From Allomuricauda sp. ARW1Y1 (GTDB lineage Bacteria > Bacteroidota > Bacteroidia > Flavobacteriales > Flavobacteriaceae), in assembly GCF_013407935.1 (NCBI RefSeq), contig NZ_JACBZU010000008.1:1-64000 (forward strand): a stretch of 64,000 nucleotides of DNA. Direction: 5' to 3'. A program made the position numbers and the translations under genes. The notes beneath the pieces are model-generated. The model saw only the letters and a list, made by a program, of their open reading frames with translations. It was not told the DNA's origin and did no database searches. Position 1 is the first letter of the stretch, and each line of letters opens with the position of its first letter. Shown piece after piece: positions 1 through 7,037 of the stretch.

Positions 1-60
1 GCTCTCGGTAAACTTGCTTTTTTTCATGTGACAGTTAAAATTTAAAGTTAGAAAATCTGA

Positions 61-411
61 ATTTTAAACTGTCCTATTTTTAGGGAAGGCTACAGGGTTT
101 TTATTGTTTCAATAGTTCTTGGTCCTTTAGTTGAAACCTTCGTTTTTCAATTTGGAGTGATTTTGCTACTAAAAAAAGTCAACCTTCCTAATAAAATAAT
201 CATTGCAATATCATCTTTGCTTTTTTCAATTTCCCATAACTATAACTTAGTATATATTTTAGCCGTAATTATACCTGGGCTAATTTACGCTTGGTATTTT
301 GTAGAACTGGAAAAACGAAATAGGATGGTCGCATTTTTTTTCGTTTTTCTTCTGCATGCATCATCTAATTTTTATGCTTTTTTGGTGGATGATTTATTGG
401 GTTGGTTTTAA
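61..411 (+). pseudogene. CPBP-family membrane protease frame lacking a start codon
   Basis: The frame is open from 61 (after an in-frame TGA at 58-60) to TAA at 409-411. It contains the three CPBP signatures in order: a motif-1 equivalent GPLVETFVFQ encoded near 121-150, a SHNYN motif, and HASSNF near the end, within hydrophobic segments. The first usable start, GTG at 157, lies downstream of motif 1, so starting there would remove part of the active site. No ATG, GTG or TTG lies between 61 and 157, and frames further upstream are closed. I read it as a CPBP gene with a lost 5' end. A non-canonical ATT/ATA start is the alternative. CPBP proteins are intramembrane metal-dependent proteases, often in bacteriocin or immunity contexts. 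Confidence 0.5.
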
Positions 412-425
412 AATTTAAATGAAAA

Positions 426-530
426 ATGTCGTCAAATCCAAAAACAGGCAAGACCATTTACTTGCTACTAATATTGATTTTTATAGCTGCGTTTGCTATC
501 GGTTATTTTGTAAGCAAAAATTATGGGTAA
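426..530 (+). CDS. 34-residue single-pass membrane peptide
   Basis: ATG at 426, TAA at 528-530. A short polar N-terminus (MSSNPKTGKT) is followed by one hydrophobic helix (YLLLILIFIAAFAIGYFV) and a short basic tail (SKNYG). It overlaps the next frame by the string ATGGGTAA, where the downstream ATG at 523 precedes this stop; such overlaps usually mean translational coupling. The layout resembles the peptide at 815-940. No family recognised. It sits between two CPBP frames in AT-rich DNA, so a peptide/immunity role is conceivable but unproven. Confidence 0.45.
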   Translation: MSSNPKTGKTIYLLLILIFIAAFAIGYFVSKNYG

Positions 531-765
531 CATAGAAAACAAAAATATCATCCAACAAGAATTTGAAGATGACATTCTTTTGAGTGAATCTTCCAAAGAG
601 TTCAAACGGATACGTGCCAAAGCGGATAGTATTTATAATAAAAAAATTAACACTCAACGTAATTACGCGAAAAAGCAAATTGTTCTTTTCAAAAAAAGGA
701 TCTTTATCCTAAAAGAAAAAACTAAGTTTAGGCTTAAAAGGTTTTATAGATTATATTCTCGCTAG
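523..765 (+). CDS. Hypothetical small basic protein (80 aa)
   Basis: ATG at 523 overlaps the stop of the 34-residue membrane peptide by eight bases. The acidic first third (residues 1-25, rich in E, D and N) is followed by a strongly basic, probably helical remainder rich in K and R with a C-terminal RLKRFYRLYSR. There is no signal peptide or membrane helix and no recognisable domain. The basic half could bind nucleic acid or acidic membrane surfaces; that is only inference from composition. It lies in an AT-rich accessory stretch with two tiny membrane-peptide genes. Confidence 0.4.
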   Translation: MGNIENKNIIQQEFEDDILLSESSKEFKRIRAKADSIYNKKINTQRNYAKKQIVLFKKRIFILKEKTKFRLKRFYRLYSR

Positions 766-814
766 CGTTATAAAATCAGAAGTATTTTTATGCACTTTTT
801 ATTAAGTTATTCAC

Positions 815-940
815 ATGAAAAAAAGAGATTATTTTTGGGTTAGTCTTATAGTTGCGTTGATAATACTAGGGTCTGTTTATTATTTAGGAAAGAGCGACGG
901 AAAGCAGCATAAAGCCGAACCAATAGTTGTTGTAAAATAA
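815..940 (+). CDS. 41-residue single-pass membrane peptide
   Basis: ATG at 815, TAA at 938-940. A basic start (MKKRDYF) is followed by a single hydrophobic helix (WVSLIVALIILGSVYYLG) and a polar tail ending EPIVVVK. It has the same plan as the peptide at 426-530: short charged N-terminus, one helix, short tail. It directly precedes the CPBP protease gene at 967. No homologous family recognised. The charge pattern suggests N-in/C-out topology. Confidence 0.45.
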   Translation: MKKRDYFWVSLIVALIILGSVYYLGKSDGKQHKAEPIVVVK

Positions 941-966
941 TGGACTAATTATTCCGCTGTTCAATT

Positions 967-1851
967 TTGGCAAATAGATTGGAATACAAGACAAATAAAG
1001 ATTCAAAAATCAAGGGCTGGGCTAGGGTACTCCTTATTATAATCCCATATTTTTTAATAGTAGGCCTCTTTCAGGTTATGGGGGCTTATTTAACAGGTAG
1101 GGATTTAGGCGACGAACTTGCTTATGAAACTACCGAACAACATCTAGTTATCTCATTTTTTGGCTTATTGGGTACCTTTTTGGTCATCTACTTGTTTGTG
1201 AAGTTTGTTGATGGTGAGCCCTTTGCCAATATTGGACTATACTTTAAAAACGATAAAAAAGGTTTTTGGGTAGGGGTGTTGGCAGGTTTTCTTATTATGG
1301 TTTTTGGATATTTGGCCCTCTATGCTTTTAATCAAATAACATTCGAGGGAACGCAATTCTTGGTTGGAGAATTTTTTATGACGCTGCTGTTGTTTCTCAC
1401 GGTTTCCATTTCCGAAGAATTAATGTTCCGTGGATATGTTCTTCGAAACCTTATGGAATCCATGAATAATTTTATAGCCTTGTTGCTATCTGCAATGGTA
1501 TTTGCGTTAATGCATGCAGCCAACCCAAATCTTTCCCTTGTTGGGAATATCAATCTTTTTCTTGCTGGAATTTTATTGGGCCTACCCTATATGTATACCA
1601 AAAGCCTCATGTTTCCCATTGCTTTCCATTTTAGTTGGAATTTTTTTCAATCGGTAATTGGATTCAATGTAAGTGGAATAGATTCTTATTCGTTGATAGA
1701 ATTTAAAATCAAAGAAAGCACGATCTTAAATGGAGGTAATTTTGGTTTTGAGGGGTCCGTTTTGGCTACACTATTTCAGATACTATTGATTTTAGCGTTT
1801 TATGCTGTTTTCAACAGGGATAAAAGAAAGGAACTGAAAACAGGTGTTTAG
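967..1851 (+). CDS. CPBP family intramembrane metalloprotease
   Basis: Polytopic protein of 294 residues, close to the usual family length, with about eight hydrophobic segments from residue 20 on. All CPBP motifs are intact: EELMFR (E150, E151, R155), FALMHAANP (H183) and HFSWNF (H221, N225), which together form the predicted metal-binding glutamate/histidine site within the membrane. Family roles include CAAX-type processing and peptide/bacteriocin self-immunity; the substrate here is unknown. The start is a TTG; the first ATG in frame lies about 37 codons in and would remove the first helix. The stop is two bases from the convergent AraC-type gene. Confidence 0.85.
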   Translation: MANRLEYKTNKDSKIKGWARVLLIIIPYFLIVGLFQVMGAYLTGRDLGDELAYETTEQHLVISFFGLLGTFLVIYLFVKFVDGEPFANIGLYFKNDKKGFWVGVLAGFLIMVFGYLALYAFNQITFEGTQFLVGEFFMTLLLFLTVSISEELMFRGYVLRNLMESMNNFIALLLSAMVFALMHAANPNLSLVGNINLFLAGILLGLPYMYTKSLMFPIAFHFSWNFFQSVIGFNVSGIDSYSLIEFKIKESTILNGGNFGFEGSVLATLFQILLILAFYAVFNRDKRKELKTGV

Positions 1852-1852
1852 A

Positions 1853-2323
1853 TTATTTTTCCCATTCATCCTCCAAAAGCTGTTTGAAGAACTTCCCTGG
1901 TGTTATTGCCGTTTTATGCTTAAACGACGCTGTAAAAACACTTAACGAATTGAACCCATACATTTCCGCTATTTGAATCATGGATTTGGTTTTGACCATT
2001 TCCGGGTTTTCCTTTAAATGATTTACGGCATGGGTAATACGGATGTCCTTAAGATAACTTGCAAAATTCTGCTGTTTTTGTTCATTGACCACTTTGGAAA
2101 GATATGCCGTATTTGTATTTAACTTTTTGGCCAAGCTGTTTAGGGTAATGGAATTGTCCAAAAATCCCTTTTCCGATTCCCATATGGCTAGTTTCTTGGT
2201 AATGGCCTTTAAAACAGGGTCTTTTAATTCTGATTTATCCCTGTTCCGTGCAATGGTTGTATAAGATTTTTTTCCCTCTATGAATTTGCCAACATCAATG
2301 TTGAAAATTGTAAATACCTTCAT
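1853..2323 (-). CDS. AraC-type helix-turn-helix regulator, HTH only
   Basis: 156 residues. The last ~95 residues form an AraC/HTH_18 DNA-binding domain: first helix-turn-helix around LNSLAKKLNTNTAYLSKVVNE, linker with YLKDIRITHAVNHL, second HTH IQIAEMYGFNSLSVFTASFKHKTAITPGKF. The N-terminal ~55 residues are too short for the usual sensor or the TPR/7TM modules of flavobacterial relatives, and an in-frame TGA precedes the ATG, so it is either a stand-alone DNA-binding protein or a 5'-truncated one. Three 21-bp-phased direct repeats lie 66-117 bp upstream; AraC proteins classically bind half-sites spaced this way, so autoregulation is likely. Confidence 0.8.
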   Translation of the reverse strand: MKVFTIFNIDVGKFIEGKKSYTTIARNRDKSELKDPVLKAITKKLAIWESEKGFLDNSITLNSLAKKLNTNTAYLSKVVNEQKQQNFASYLKDIRITHAVNHLKENPEMVKTKSMIQIAEMYGFNSLSVFTASFKHKTAITPGKFFKQLLEDEWEK

Positions 2324-2388
2324 TCAAGTGTTTCTCGTTTCATTTACATCAGAAATATAACACTTGATAGGTTTAAAAAGCTTACAAA

Positions 2389-2440
2389 TTGACGGATGGC
2401 CTGTTTGAATTGACGGATGCCCCTTTTGAATTGACGGATG
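2389..2440 (-). promoter_or_regulatory. Triple 21-bp-phased direct repeat, putative AraC-type operator
   Basis: TTGACGGATG occurs on the plus strand at 2389-2398, 2410-2419 and 2431-2440, exactly 21 bp apart, with neighbouring bases (TTTGAA) also partly shared. It is just upstream of the minus-strand AraC-type gene. The same motif, phase and orientation recur at 49788-49818 upstream of another minus-strand gene. Two helical turns of spacing on one DNA face fits AraC-type or LytTR-type binding. No function is proven. Confidence 0.6.
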
Positions 2441-2455
2441 AGAATTTTTAGCTAA

Positions 2456-2833
2456 TTAGCTTTTGGTTTTTTCAACACTTTCCACCAATACTTCCTCCTC
2501 GCAATTTTTGGTGGTAAGTTCCAATTCCACTCCCTCGTGCTCGTGTGAAATCACATAGGTTTTACAGGGCTCGGATTTGGTATCGCTTTTCCCAAAATCC
2601 ACATCACCTTCTTTTAAGAATGACTGTATTAGAAGGGTGTCACGGTATGTTTCCGGTAAATTCTCTGAGAACGTTATGGGTTTGGACCGCATATCCTTGA
2701 GTACCCTACAATTGGGTAAATAGCAAAAATCCAAGCCACCTTCCCCTGTTTTTTTCTTCAGTATAAAAACCAAAAAAATCAATCCAATGGATAGGCCAAC
2801 CAAGTACCATCCCAATCGTTTCAAAAATGCCAT
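2456..2833 (-). CDS. DUF4258-like small membrane-anchored protein
   Basis: 125 residues. The N-terminus carries one transmembrane helix (LGWYLVGLSIGLIFLVFIL, residues ~7-26), followed by a soluble part starting with GGLDFCYLPNCRVLKDMRSK, a cysteine-containing motif I associate with flavobacterial DUF4258 proteins, and an acidic C-terminus with further cysteines (EPCKTY, KNCEEE). It lies six bases downstream of the alanine dehydrogenase gene on the same strand, so the two are probably cotranscribed. The molecular role is unknown. Confidence 0.65.
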   Translation of the reverse strand: MAFLKRLGWYLVGLSIGLIFLVFILKKKTGEGGLDFCYLPNCRVLKDMRSKPITFSENLPETYRDTLLIQSFLKEGDVDFGKSDTKSEPCKTYVISHEHEGVELELTTKNCEEEVLVESVEKTKS

Positions 2834-2838
2834 TTCAA

Positions 2839-4038
2839 TTAAAAAATAAGAAAATTAATGTCGTTGTAGTTCAGCCCAAACCAATCGCCTACCGATTTGT
2901 TGGTCAAAATACCGTGGTACATATAGAGTCCGTTGCGCAATCCCTTGTCAAACCTGAGCGAATGTTCAAGGCCCCCTTCCTCGCCGATTTTCAATAAATA
3001 GGGCGTAAAGATGTTACTGATGGAAATAGAGGATGTTCGCGGATAGCGCGATGGGATATTGGGCACCCCGTAGTGGACCACCCCGTACTTTTCAAAAGTG
3101 GGTTTTCTGTGCGTAGTGATTTCCGAGGTTTCAAAGCAACCACCCATATCGATACTTACATCGATAATCACGGAACCTTTTTTCATGTTCTCCACCATGG
3201 ATTTGGATACCACAATTGGGGAGCGATCCTTTCCACGGGTCGCACCAATGGCCACATCGCAGCGTTTTAGTGATTTTAATAGGTTTTTGGGTTGCACGGT
3301 AGAGGTGTACAAGGTCCTGTTCAGATTCGTCTGCAGTTTCCTGAGTTTGCTGATGGAATTGTCGAACACCTTTACATTGGCACCCAATCCCAGGGCCGAC
3401 CGTGCTGCATATTCGCCCACGGTTCCTGCTCCTATAATGACGACTTCTACCGGTGGAACACCACTAATGTTACCGAACATCAATCCATTCCCTGTTGATG
3501 GGTTCGACATCAGTTCGGAAGCAATGAGAATAGAGGAGATGCCCGCAATCTCGCTCAAGGAGCGCACCGCAGGATAATTGCCATCATCGTCGCGGATGTA
3601 TTCAAAGGCAATGGCCGTGAGCCTTCGTTTGGCCATGACTTCAAAATACTCCTTGTTCTGGGTCTTTATTTGAAGCGCAGAAATTACAATGGTCTGCGGG
3701 TTCAACATATCTATTTCGGAAAGGGTGGGAGGTTCCACTTTTAAAATCAACGGACAGGAAAACACTTTTTTGGTGTCCCTTGTGATTTCTGCTCCTGCAT
3801 TGGTGTAATCGATATCGGAAAAATTGGCCCCTTCGCCGGCTCCGGATTCCAACAATACACGGTGACCGTTGGCGGTAATGGCGTTTACGGCATCTGGGGT
3901 AAGGCAAACCCGCTTTTCTTGGTATTGGTTTTCCTTGGGAATTCCAATGAATAACTCGCCCTTTTGTTTGATGACCTCCAGGGTTTCTTCTTGGGGAAGC
4001 AGTTGTTGTTTGCTAAAAGGAGAGGAAGCTTGGCTCAT
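2839..4038 (-). CDS. ald: Alanine dehydrogenase
   Basis: 399 residues. It interconverts L-alanine and pyruvate/ammonia with NAD. N-terminal AlaDh/PNT catalytic domain: GIPKENQYQEKRVCLTPDAV with the conserved K and R, and SGAGEGANFSDIDY. NAD-binding Rossmann motif VVIIGAGTVGEYAARSALGLGA at mid-protein with D following the second strand (VKVFDN). The C-terminal part has MGGCFETSE and the typical HYGVPNIPSRYPRTSSISISN. Length matches the Bacteroidota type. It is encoded upstream of the DUF4258-like gene and in the usual neighbourhood of tsaE/porX. Confidence 0.93.
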   Translation of the reverse strand: MSQASSPFSKQQLLPQEETLEVIKQKGELFIGIPKENQYQEKRVCLTPDAVNAITANGHRVLLESGAGEGANFSDIDYTNAGAEITRDTKKVFSCPLILKVEPPTLSEIDMLNPQTIVISALQIKTQNKEYFEVMAKRRLTAIAFEYIRDDDGNYPAVRSLSEIAGISSILIASELMSNPSTGNGLMFGNISGVPPVEVVIIGAGTVGEYAARSALGLGANVKVFDNSISKLRKLQTNLNRTLYTSTVQPKNLLKSLKRCDVAIGATRGKDRSPIVVSKSMVENMKKGSVIIDVSIDMGGCFETSEITTHRKPTFEKYGVVHYGVPNIPSRYPRTSSISISNIFTPYLLKIGEEGGLEHSLRFDKGLRNGLYMYHGILTNKSVGDWFGLNYNDINFLIF

Positions 4039-4082
4039 ATGCAGTAAATCTATTCAAGATACCTAAAGGTATTCGAGCAAAT

Positions 4083-4628
4083 TTACATTTTTTTTGAAGC
4101 AGTCTTTCTGCGCTGTTCCAATTTCTCGCGCTCTTTGCGCAATTCTTCTTTTTCCTTAAGAATTTGAAGCTCGGTATCCATGGCATCCAAATCAATGCCA
4201 TGCACGTGTTTATCCACCAGTTTTACCCTGATAAAATACACAATGGGTATCACCACCATAGTTACAGCGATAACATACAGGATTTCATTTTCGTCAATGC
4301 GTTCACTGTTGGAGTAATTCAATACCGTGAACAATTGAAAACTGTACATAGCTATGGGAATCAATATAGCGTGGTACCACCAGTTTTTGGAAGTGACAAA
4401 CCAGATGACCAATAAGAGAAGGGGAACAACTTTGTTCAAATAGTAATAGAATGCCAAACTAACATCATCGAAACCATTGTGACCGAACTCTATACCAAGG
4501 AATGTCCATGTTTCTGCACCAACTGGTAAATACTTATATCCATAAAACAATAAAGGCGAAATAGCAATAAATAATGCTACTACTCCCTCAATAACAAACT
4601 TCTTTCTGATTCTAGCCTTGTCCTTCAT
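4083..4628 (-). CDS. Hypothetical four-helix membrane protein with coiled-coil tail
   Basis: 181 residues. Four hydrophobic segments are visible (about residues 13-30, 60-80, 86-104 and 114-134), with a loop between the first two containing GAETWTFLGIEFGHNGFDDVSLAFYYY. The last ~40 residues are highly charged (LQILKEKEELRKEREKLEQ...), a likely cytoplasmic coiled coil. It is located 45 bp upstream of ald on the same strand. I do not recognise a family and infer no function. Confidence 0.7.
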   Translation of the reverse strand: MKDKARIRKKFVIEGVVALFIAISPLLFYGYKYLPVGAETWTFLGIEFGHNGFDDVSLAFYYYLNKVVPLLLLVIWFVTSKNWWYHAILIPIAMYSFQLFTVLNYSNSERIDENEILYVIAVTMVVIPIVYFIRVKLVDKHVHGIDLDAMDTELQILKEKEELRKEREKLEQRRKTASKKM

Positions 4629-4661
4629 TGTTGTAGATAACTAAAAAAAGGACGGATTATT

Positions 4662-4699
4662 GTAAAAAAAATAATCCCTTCTCGAAAAAAGGGATTATT
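4662..4699 (-). terminator. Rho-independent terminator after the small exported peptide gene
   Basis: Inverted repeat AATAATCCCTT (4670-4680) / AAGGGATTATT (4689-4699) with a short loop. On the minus strand it is followed by a run of seven T (4663-4669), directly downstream of the 4722-4856 gene, separating it from the membrane protein gene at 4628. Confidence 0.8.
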
Positions 4700-4721
4700 G
4701 CTTCAATTAGGATAAAGTCGA

Positions 4722-4856
4722 CTATAATTTCTTAAGCTGACTTTTTTTAATGCTAGTAGTTTGGTCACTGTCAGCTTTAACAACGCTTGTTGAAACAGCG
4801 GTCATTGCCAAAAATGCAACAGCTAGCAATCCAAAAAAAACTTTTTTAGTGTTCAT
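4722..4856 (-). CDS. 44-residue exported peptide
   Basis: ATG at 4856, TAG at 4722-4724. Residues 1-28 look like a Sec signal peptide (MNTKKVFFG, hydrophobic LLAVAFLAM, then TAVSTSVVKA), leaving a mature peptide of about 16 residues rich in S, T, Q and K. It has its own terminator (4662-4699), and a TAnnTTTG-type -7 box lies at 4899-4906 on the minus strand (about 43 bp upstream), supporting an independent, real transcription unit. Function unknown. Confidence 0.55.
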   Translation of the reverse strand: MNTKKVFFGLLAVAFLAMTAVSTSVVKADSDQTTSIKKSQLKKL

Positions 4857-5031
4857 CGTAAAAGAGTTTTTGGTTAATAAATGAATTCATTCACAAAGCA
4901 AATGTAGGAAAATATTTCAACTAACCATACCTTTTATCGATAAAATTGGTTTTTTAACGTAAAAAAATGTCATTTCATCGAAATCGGCTTGCCCTGTGCA
5001 ATAATTTCTTTGAAGATAGACCGATTGTGTT

Positions 5032-5448
5032 TTAAGAAACATTTAACTCGATTGAACGCGTGCTTTCTTCGATAAAGTGCAAGAATACCCCCACAGCATC
5101 TTCGGGCAAAAGGGAGGCGACCTTATCGGGCCATTCTATAAATAGCCAGGCATTGGAATTCAAATAATCCTCGAAACCCATGTCCAAGGCTTCCATTTCA
5201 TCCTCAAGGCGATAAAAATCAAAATGATAGGCTAGGGGCACCTCATTTGCATCGCAATATTCATTTACAAGTCCGAACGTAGGGCTGTTGGCAATGTCTA
5301 CGGCGCCGAGCTCCTTTACCATTGCTTTTACCAAAGTCGTTTTGCCCACACCCATATCGCCATACAGGCACAACACTTTGTTGGGTGCGTTTTGAAGGAC
5401 CTCTTTGGCTATCTGGTGGATATCATCCAACTGAAATTGTCTCTTCAC
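5032..5448 (-). CDS. tsaE: tRNA threonylcarbamoyladenosine biosynthesis ATPase TsaE
   Basis: 138 residues, the standard size. It is the P-loop ATPase that works with TsaB/TsaD to make t6A37 in ANN-decoding tRNAs in the cytoplasm. Visible motifs are Walker A GDMGVGKTT near residue 30, the switch region NSPTFGLVNEY, the Walker B-like YHFDFYRLED, and the C-terminal LFIEWPDKV. It starts seven bases after the porX stop on the same strand, a gene order common in flavobacteria. Confidence 0.92.
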   Translation of the reverse strand: MKRQFQLDDIHQIAKEVLQNAPNKVLCLYGDMGVGKTTLVKAMVKELGAVDIANSPTFGLVNEYCDANEVPLAYHFDFYRLEDEMEALDMGFEDYLNSNAWLFIEWPDKVASLLPEDAVGVFLHFIEESTRSIELNVS

Positions 5449-5455
5449 GCTTTGT

Positions 5456-7000
5456 TTATTTGGGGTCCAACACTACAAAGGGAACAATCATTTCCTCCAA
5501 GGAGACTCCACCATGCTGATAGGTGTTCCTGTAATAACTCACATAGTGGTTGTAATTGTTCGGATAGGCAAAAAATAGATCGTTCTTGGCAAAAATATAG
5601 CTGCTGCTCAAATTGATGTTGGGCAAATGTATTTCCTGCGGATTTTTGGTCGATAGCACATCCTTTTCTTGATAGGTAAGACTTTTCCCGGTCTTATACC
5701 TTAGGTTAAGACTGGTTTCGCGATCACCGATTACCTTTGACGGCTGCTTCACATTGATGGTGCCGTGGTCCGTGGTCAAAATCAACTTCATGCCCAAATC
5801 CTGCGCTTGTTGAATGATTTCCAACAAAGGTGAGTTTTTGAACCAGCTCAAGGTCAAGGAGCGGTAGGCCTTGTCGTTGGAAGCCAGTTCCTTTACCACT
5901 TCCATTTCGGTTTTGGAGTGGGATAGCATGTCTACGAAATTATAGACCACTACGGTCAAATCGTTGTCTTTTTGTGCCCTAAAGTTTTGGGCCAATTGTT
6001 TCCCTTGCTTCAAGTTGTTGATTTTGTGGTATTCCCATTTAAGGTCGAGCCCCAAGCGTTTGAGCTGCTCTCCCAGAAATTCGGATTCGCGAAGATTTTT
6101 GCCACCTTCGTCGGTATCGTTTTTCCACCAATCAGGATATTGTTTTTCCATGTCGGCCGGCATCAGGCCAGAGAAGAGGGCGTTACGGGCATATTGTGTA
6201 GCGGTGGGCAAAATACTGAAATAGGCACACTCTTGTTTCTTCTTATAATGCACCGATAGGGTTTTCTCGAACGCCAGCCACTGGTCGTACCGCAAATTAT
6301 CAATGACCACCAAAAGTGTTTTGTGGCCTTCCAGTTCGGGCTGAATTTTGTTTCTAAAAAGCGTATGGGACATCACCGGGGCATCACCTTCCTTGAACCA
6401 ACTTTTATAATTCTTGTCCACAAACTTTCCAAACTGGGAGTTGGCCTCGACCTTTTGTGATTCCAATATTTCGAACATCCCCGAATCCTCGATTTGTTCC
6501 AGTTCGAGCTCCCAATAGATCAATTTCTTATAAAGCTCTACCCATTCTTCTTGGGAGTTGATCATGGAAAGGTCCATGGCGATTTTTCGAAATTCTTGCT
6601 GATAGTTCGCCGTGGTTTTTTCGGAGACGAGGCGGGAATTGTCCAAACTCTTTTTTAAGGAGAGTAGAATCTGGTTGGGGTTGACTGGCTTAATGAGGTA
6701 ATCGGCAATTTTGGACCCGATGGCCTCGTCCATAATATATTCCTCTTCGCTTTTGGTAATCATCACCACGGGAATGGAGCCGTCGTATTTTTTGATTTCG
6801 GTCAAGGTTTCCAAGCCAGAAAGTCCTGGCATATTTTCATCCAAAAAAACAATATCAAAAAAGTCTTCCCGAATTTCCTCAAGCGCATCTTGGCCACTTT
6901 GGCTGGTGACCACCTTGTACCCTTTGCTCTCTAAAAACAGGATGTGGGGTTTTAAAAGGTCTATCTCATCATCGACCCAAAGAATTGTAATCTTGTTCAT
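5456..7000 (-). CDS. porX: T9SS regulator PorX (receiver + PglZ domain)
   Basis: 514 residues from the ATG at 7000; an upstream start at 7051 would add 17 unrelated residues and overlap the promoter of the divergent gene. N-terminal response-regulator receiver (ITILWVDDEIDLLKPH; phosphoacceptor in IVFLDENMPG; K in LIKPVNPNQI). Then a helical linker and an alkaline-phosphatase-like PglZ domain (LLVVIDNLRYDQW, ILPTATQYARNALFSGLMP, LILTTDHGTINV) that characterises PorX. In known systems PorX pairs with PorY and controls type IX secretion and gliding. Probably cotranscribed with tsaE. Confidence 0.93.
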   Translation of the reverse strand: MNKITILWVDDEIDLLKPHILFLESKGYKVVTSQSGQDALEEIREDFFDIVFLDENMPGLSGLETLTEIKKYDGSIPVVMITKSEEEYIMDEAIGSKIADYLIKPVNPNQILLSLKKSLDNSRLVSEKTTANYQQEFRKIAMDLSMINSQEEWVELYKKLIYWELELEQIEDSGMFEILESQKVEANSQFGKFVDKNYKSWFKEGDAPVMSHTLFRNKIQPELEGHKTLLVVIDNLRYDQWLAFEKTLSVHYKKKQECAYFSILPTATQYARNALFSGLMPADMEKQYPDWWKNDTDEGGKNLRESEFLGEQLKRLGLDLKWEYHKINNLKQGKQLAQNFRAQKDNDLTVVVYNFVDMLSHSKTEMEVVKELASNDKAYRSLTLSWFKNSPLLEIIQQAQDLGMKLILTTDHGTINVKQPSKVIGDRETSLNLRYKTGKSLTYQEKDVLSTKNPQEIHLPNINLSSSYIFAKNDLFFAYPNNYNHYVSYYRNTYQHGGVSLEEMIVPFVVLDPK

Positions 7001-7016
7001 ATAGTGATTATCTTTG
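6985..7016 (+). promoter_or_regulatory. Flavobacterial-type promoter for the HD-domain gene
   Basis: TTG at 6985-6987, a 21-bp spacer, and TATCTTTG (matches TAnnTTTG) at 7009-7016. Transcription would start near 7021. This lies downstream of the possible TTG start at 7014, so the TTG at 7038 is the better translation start of the following gene. The promoter overlaps the 5' end of porX on the other strand. Confidence 0.55.
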
Positions 7017-7037
7017 TGGGAATTAAAACGAAAAACT

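Noticed and set aside
2389..2440. Three repeats as a mini CRISPR array
   Set aside because: Repeats are 10-15 bp with ~11-bp spacers, too short for CRISPR; the 21-bp phase and recurrence upstream of a second gene fit operators.
3098..3577. 159-codon plus-strand frame inside ald
   Set aside because: Antisense shadow of alanine dehydrogenase; no start context or homology visible.
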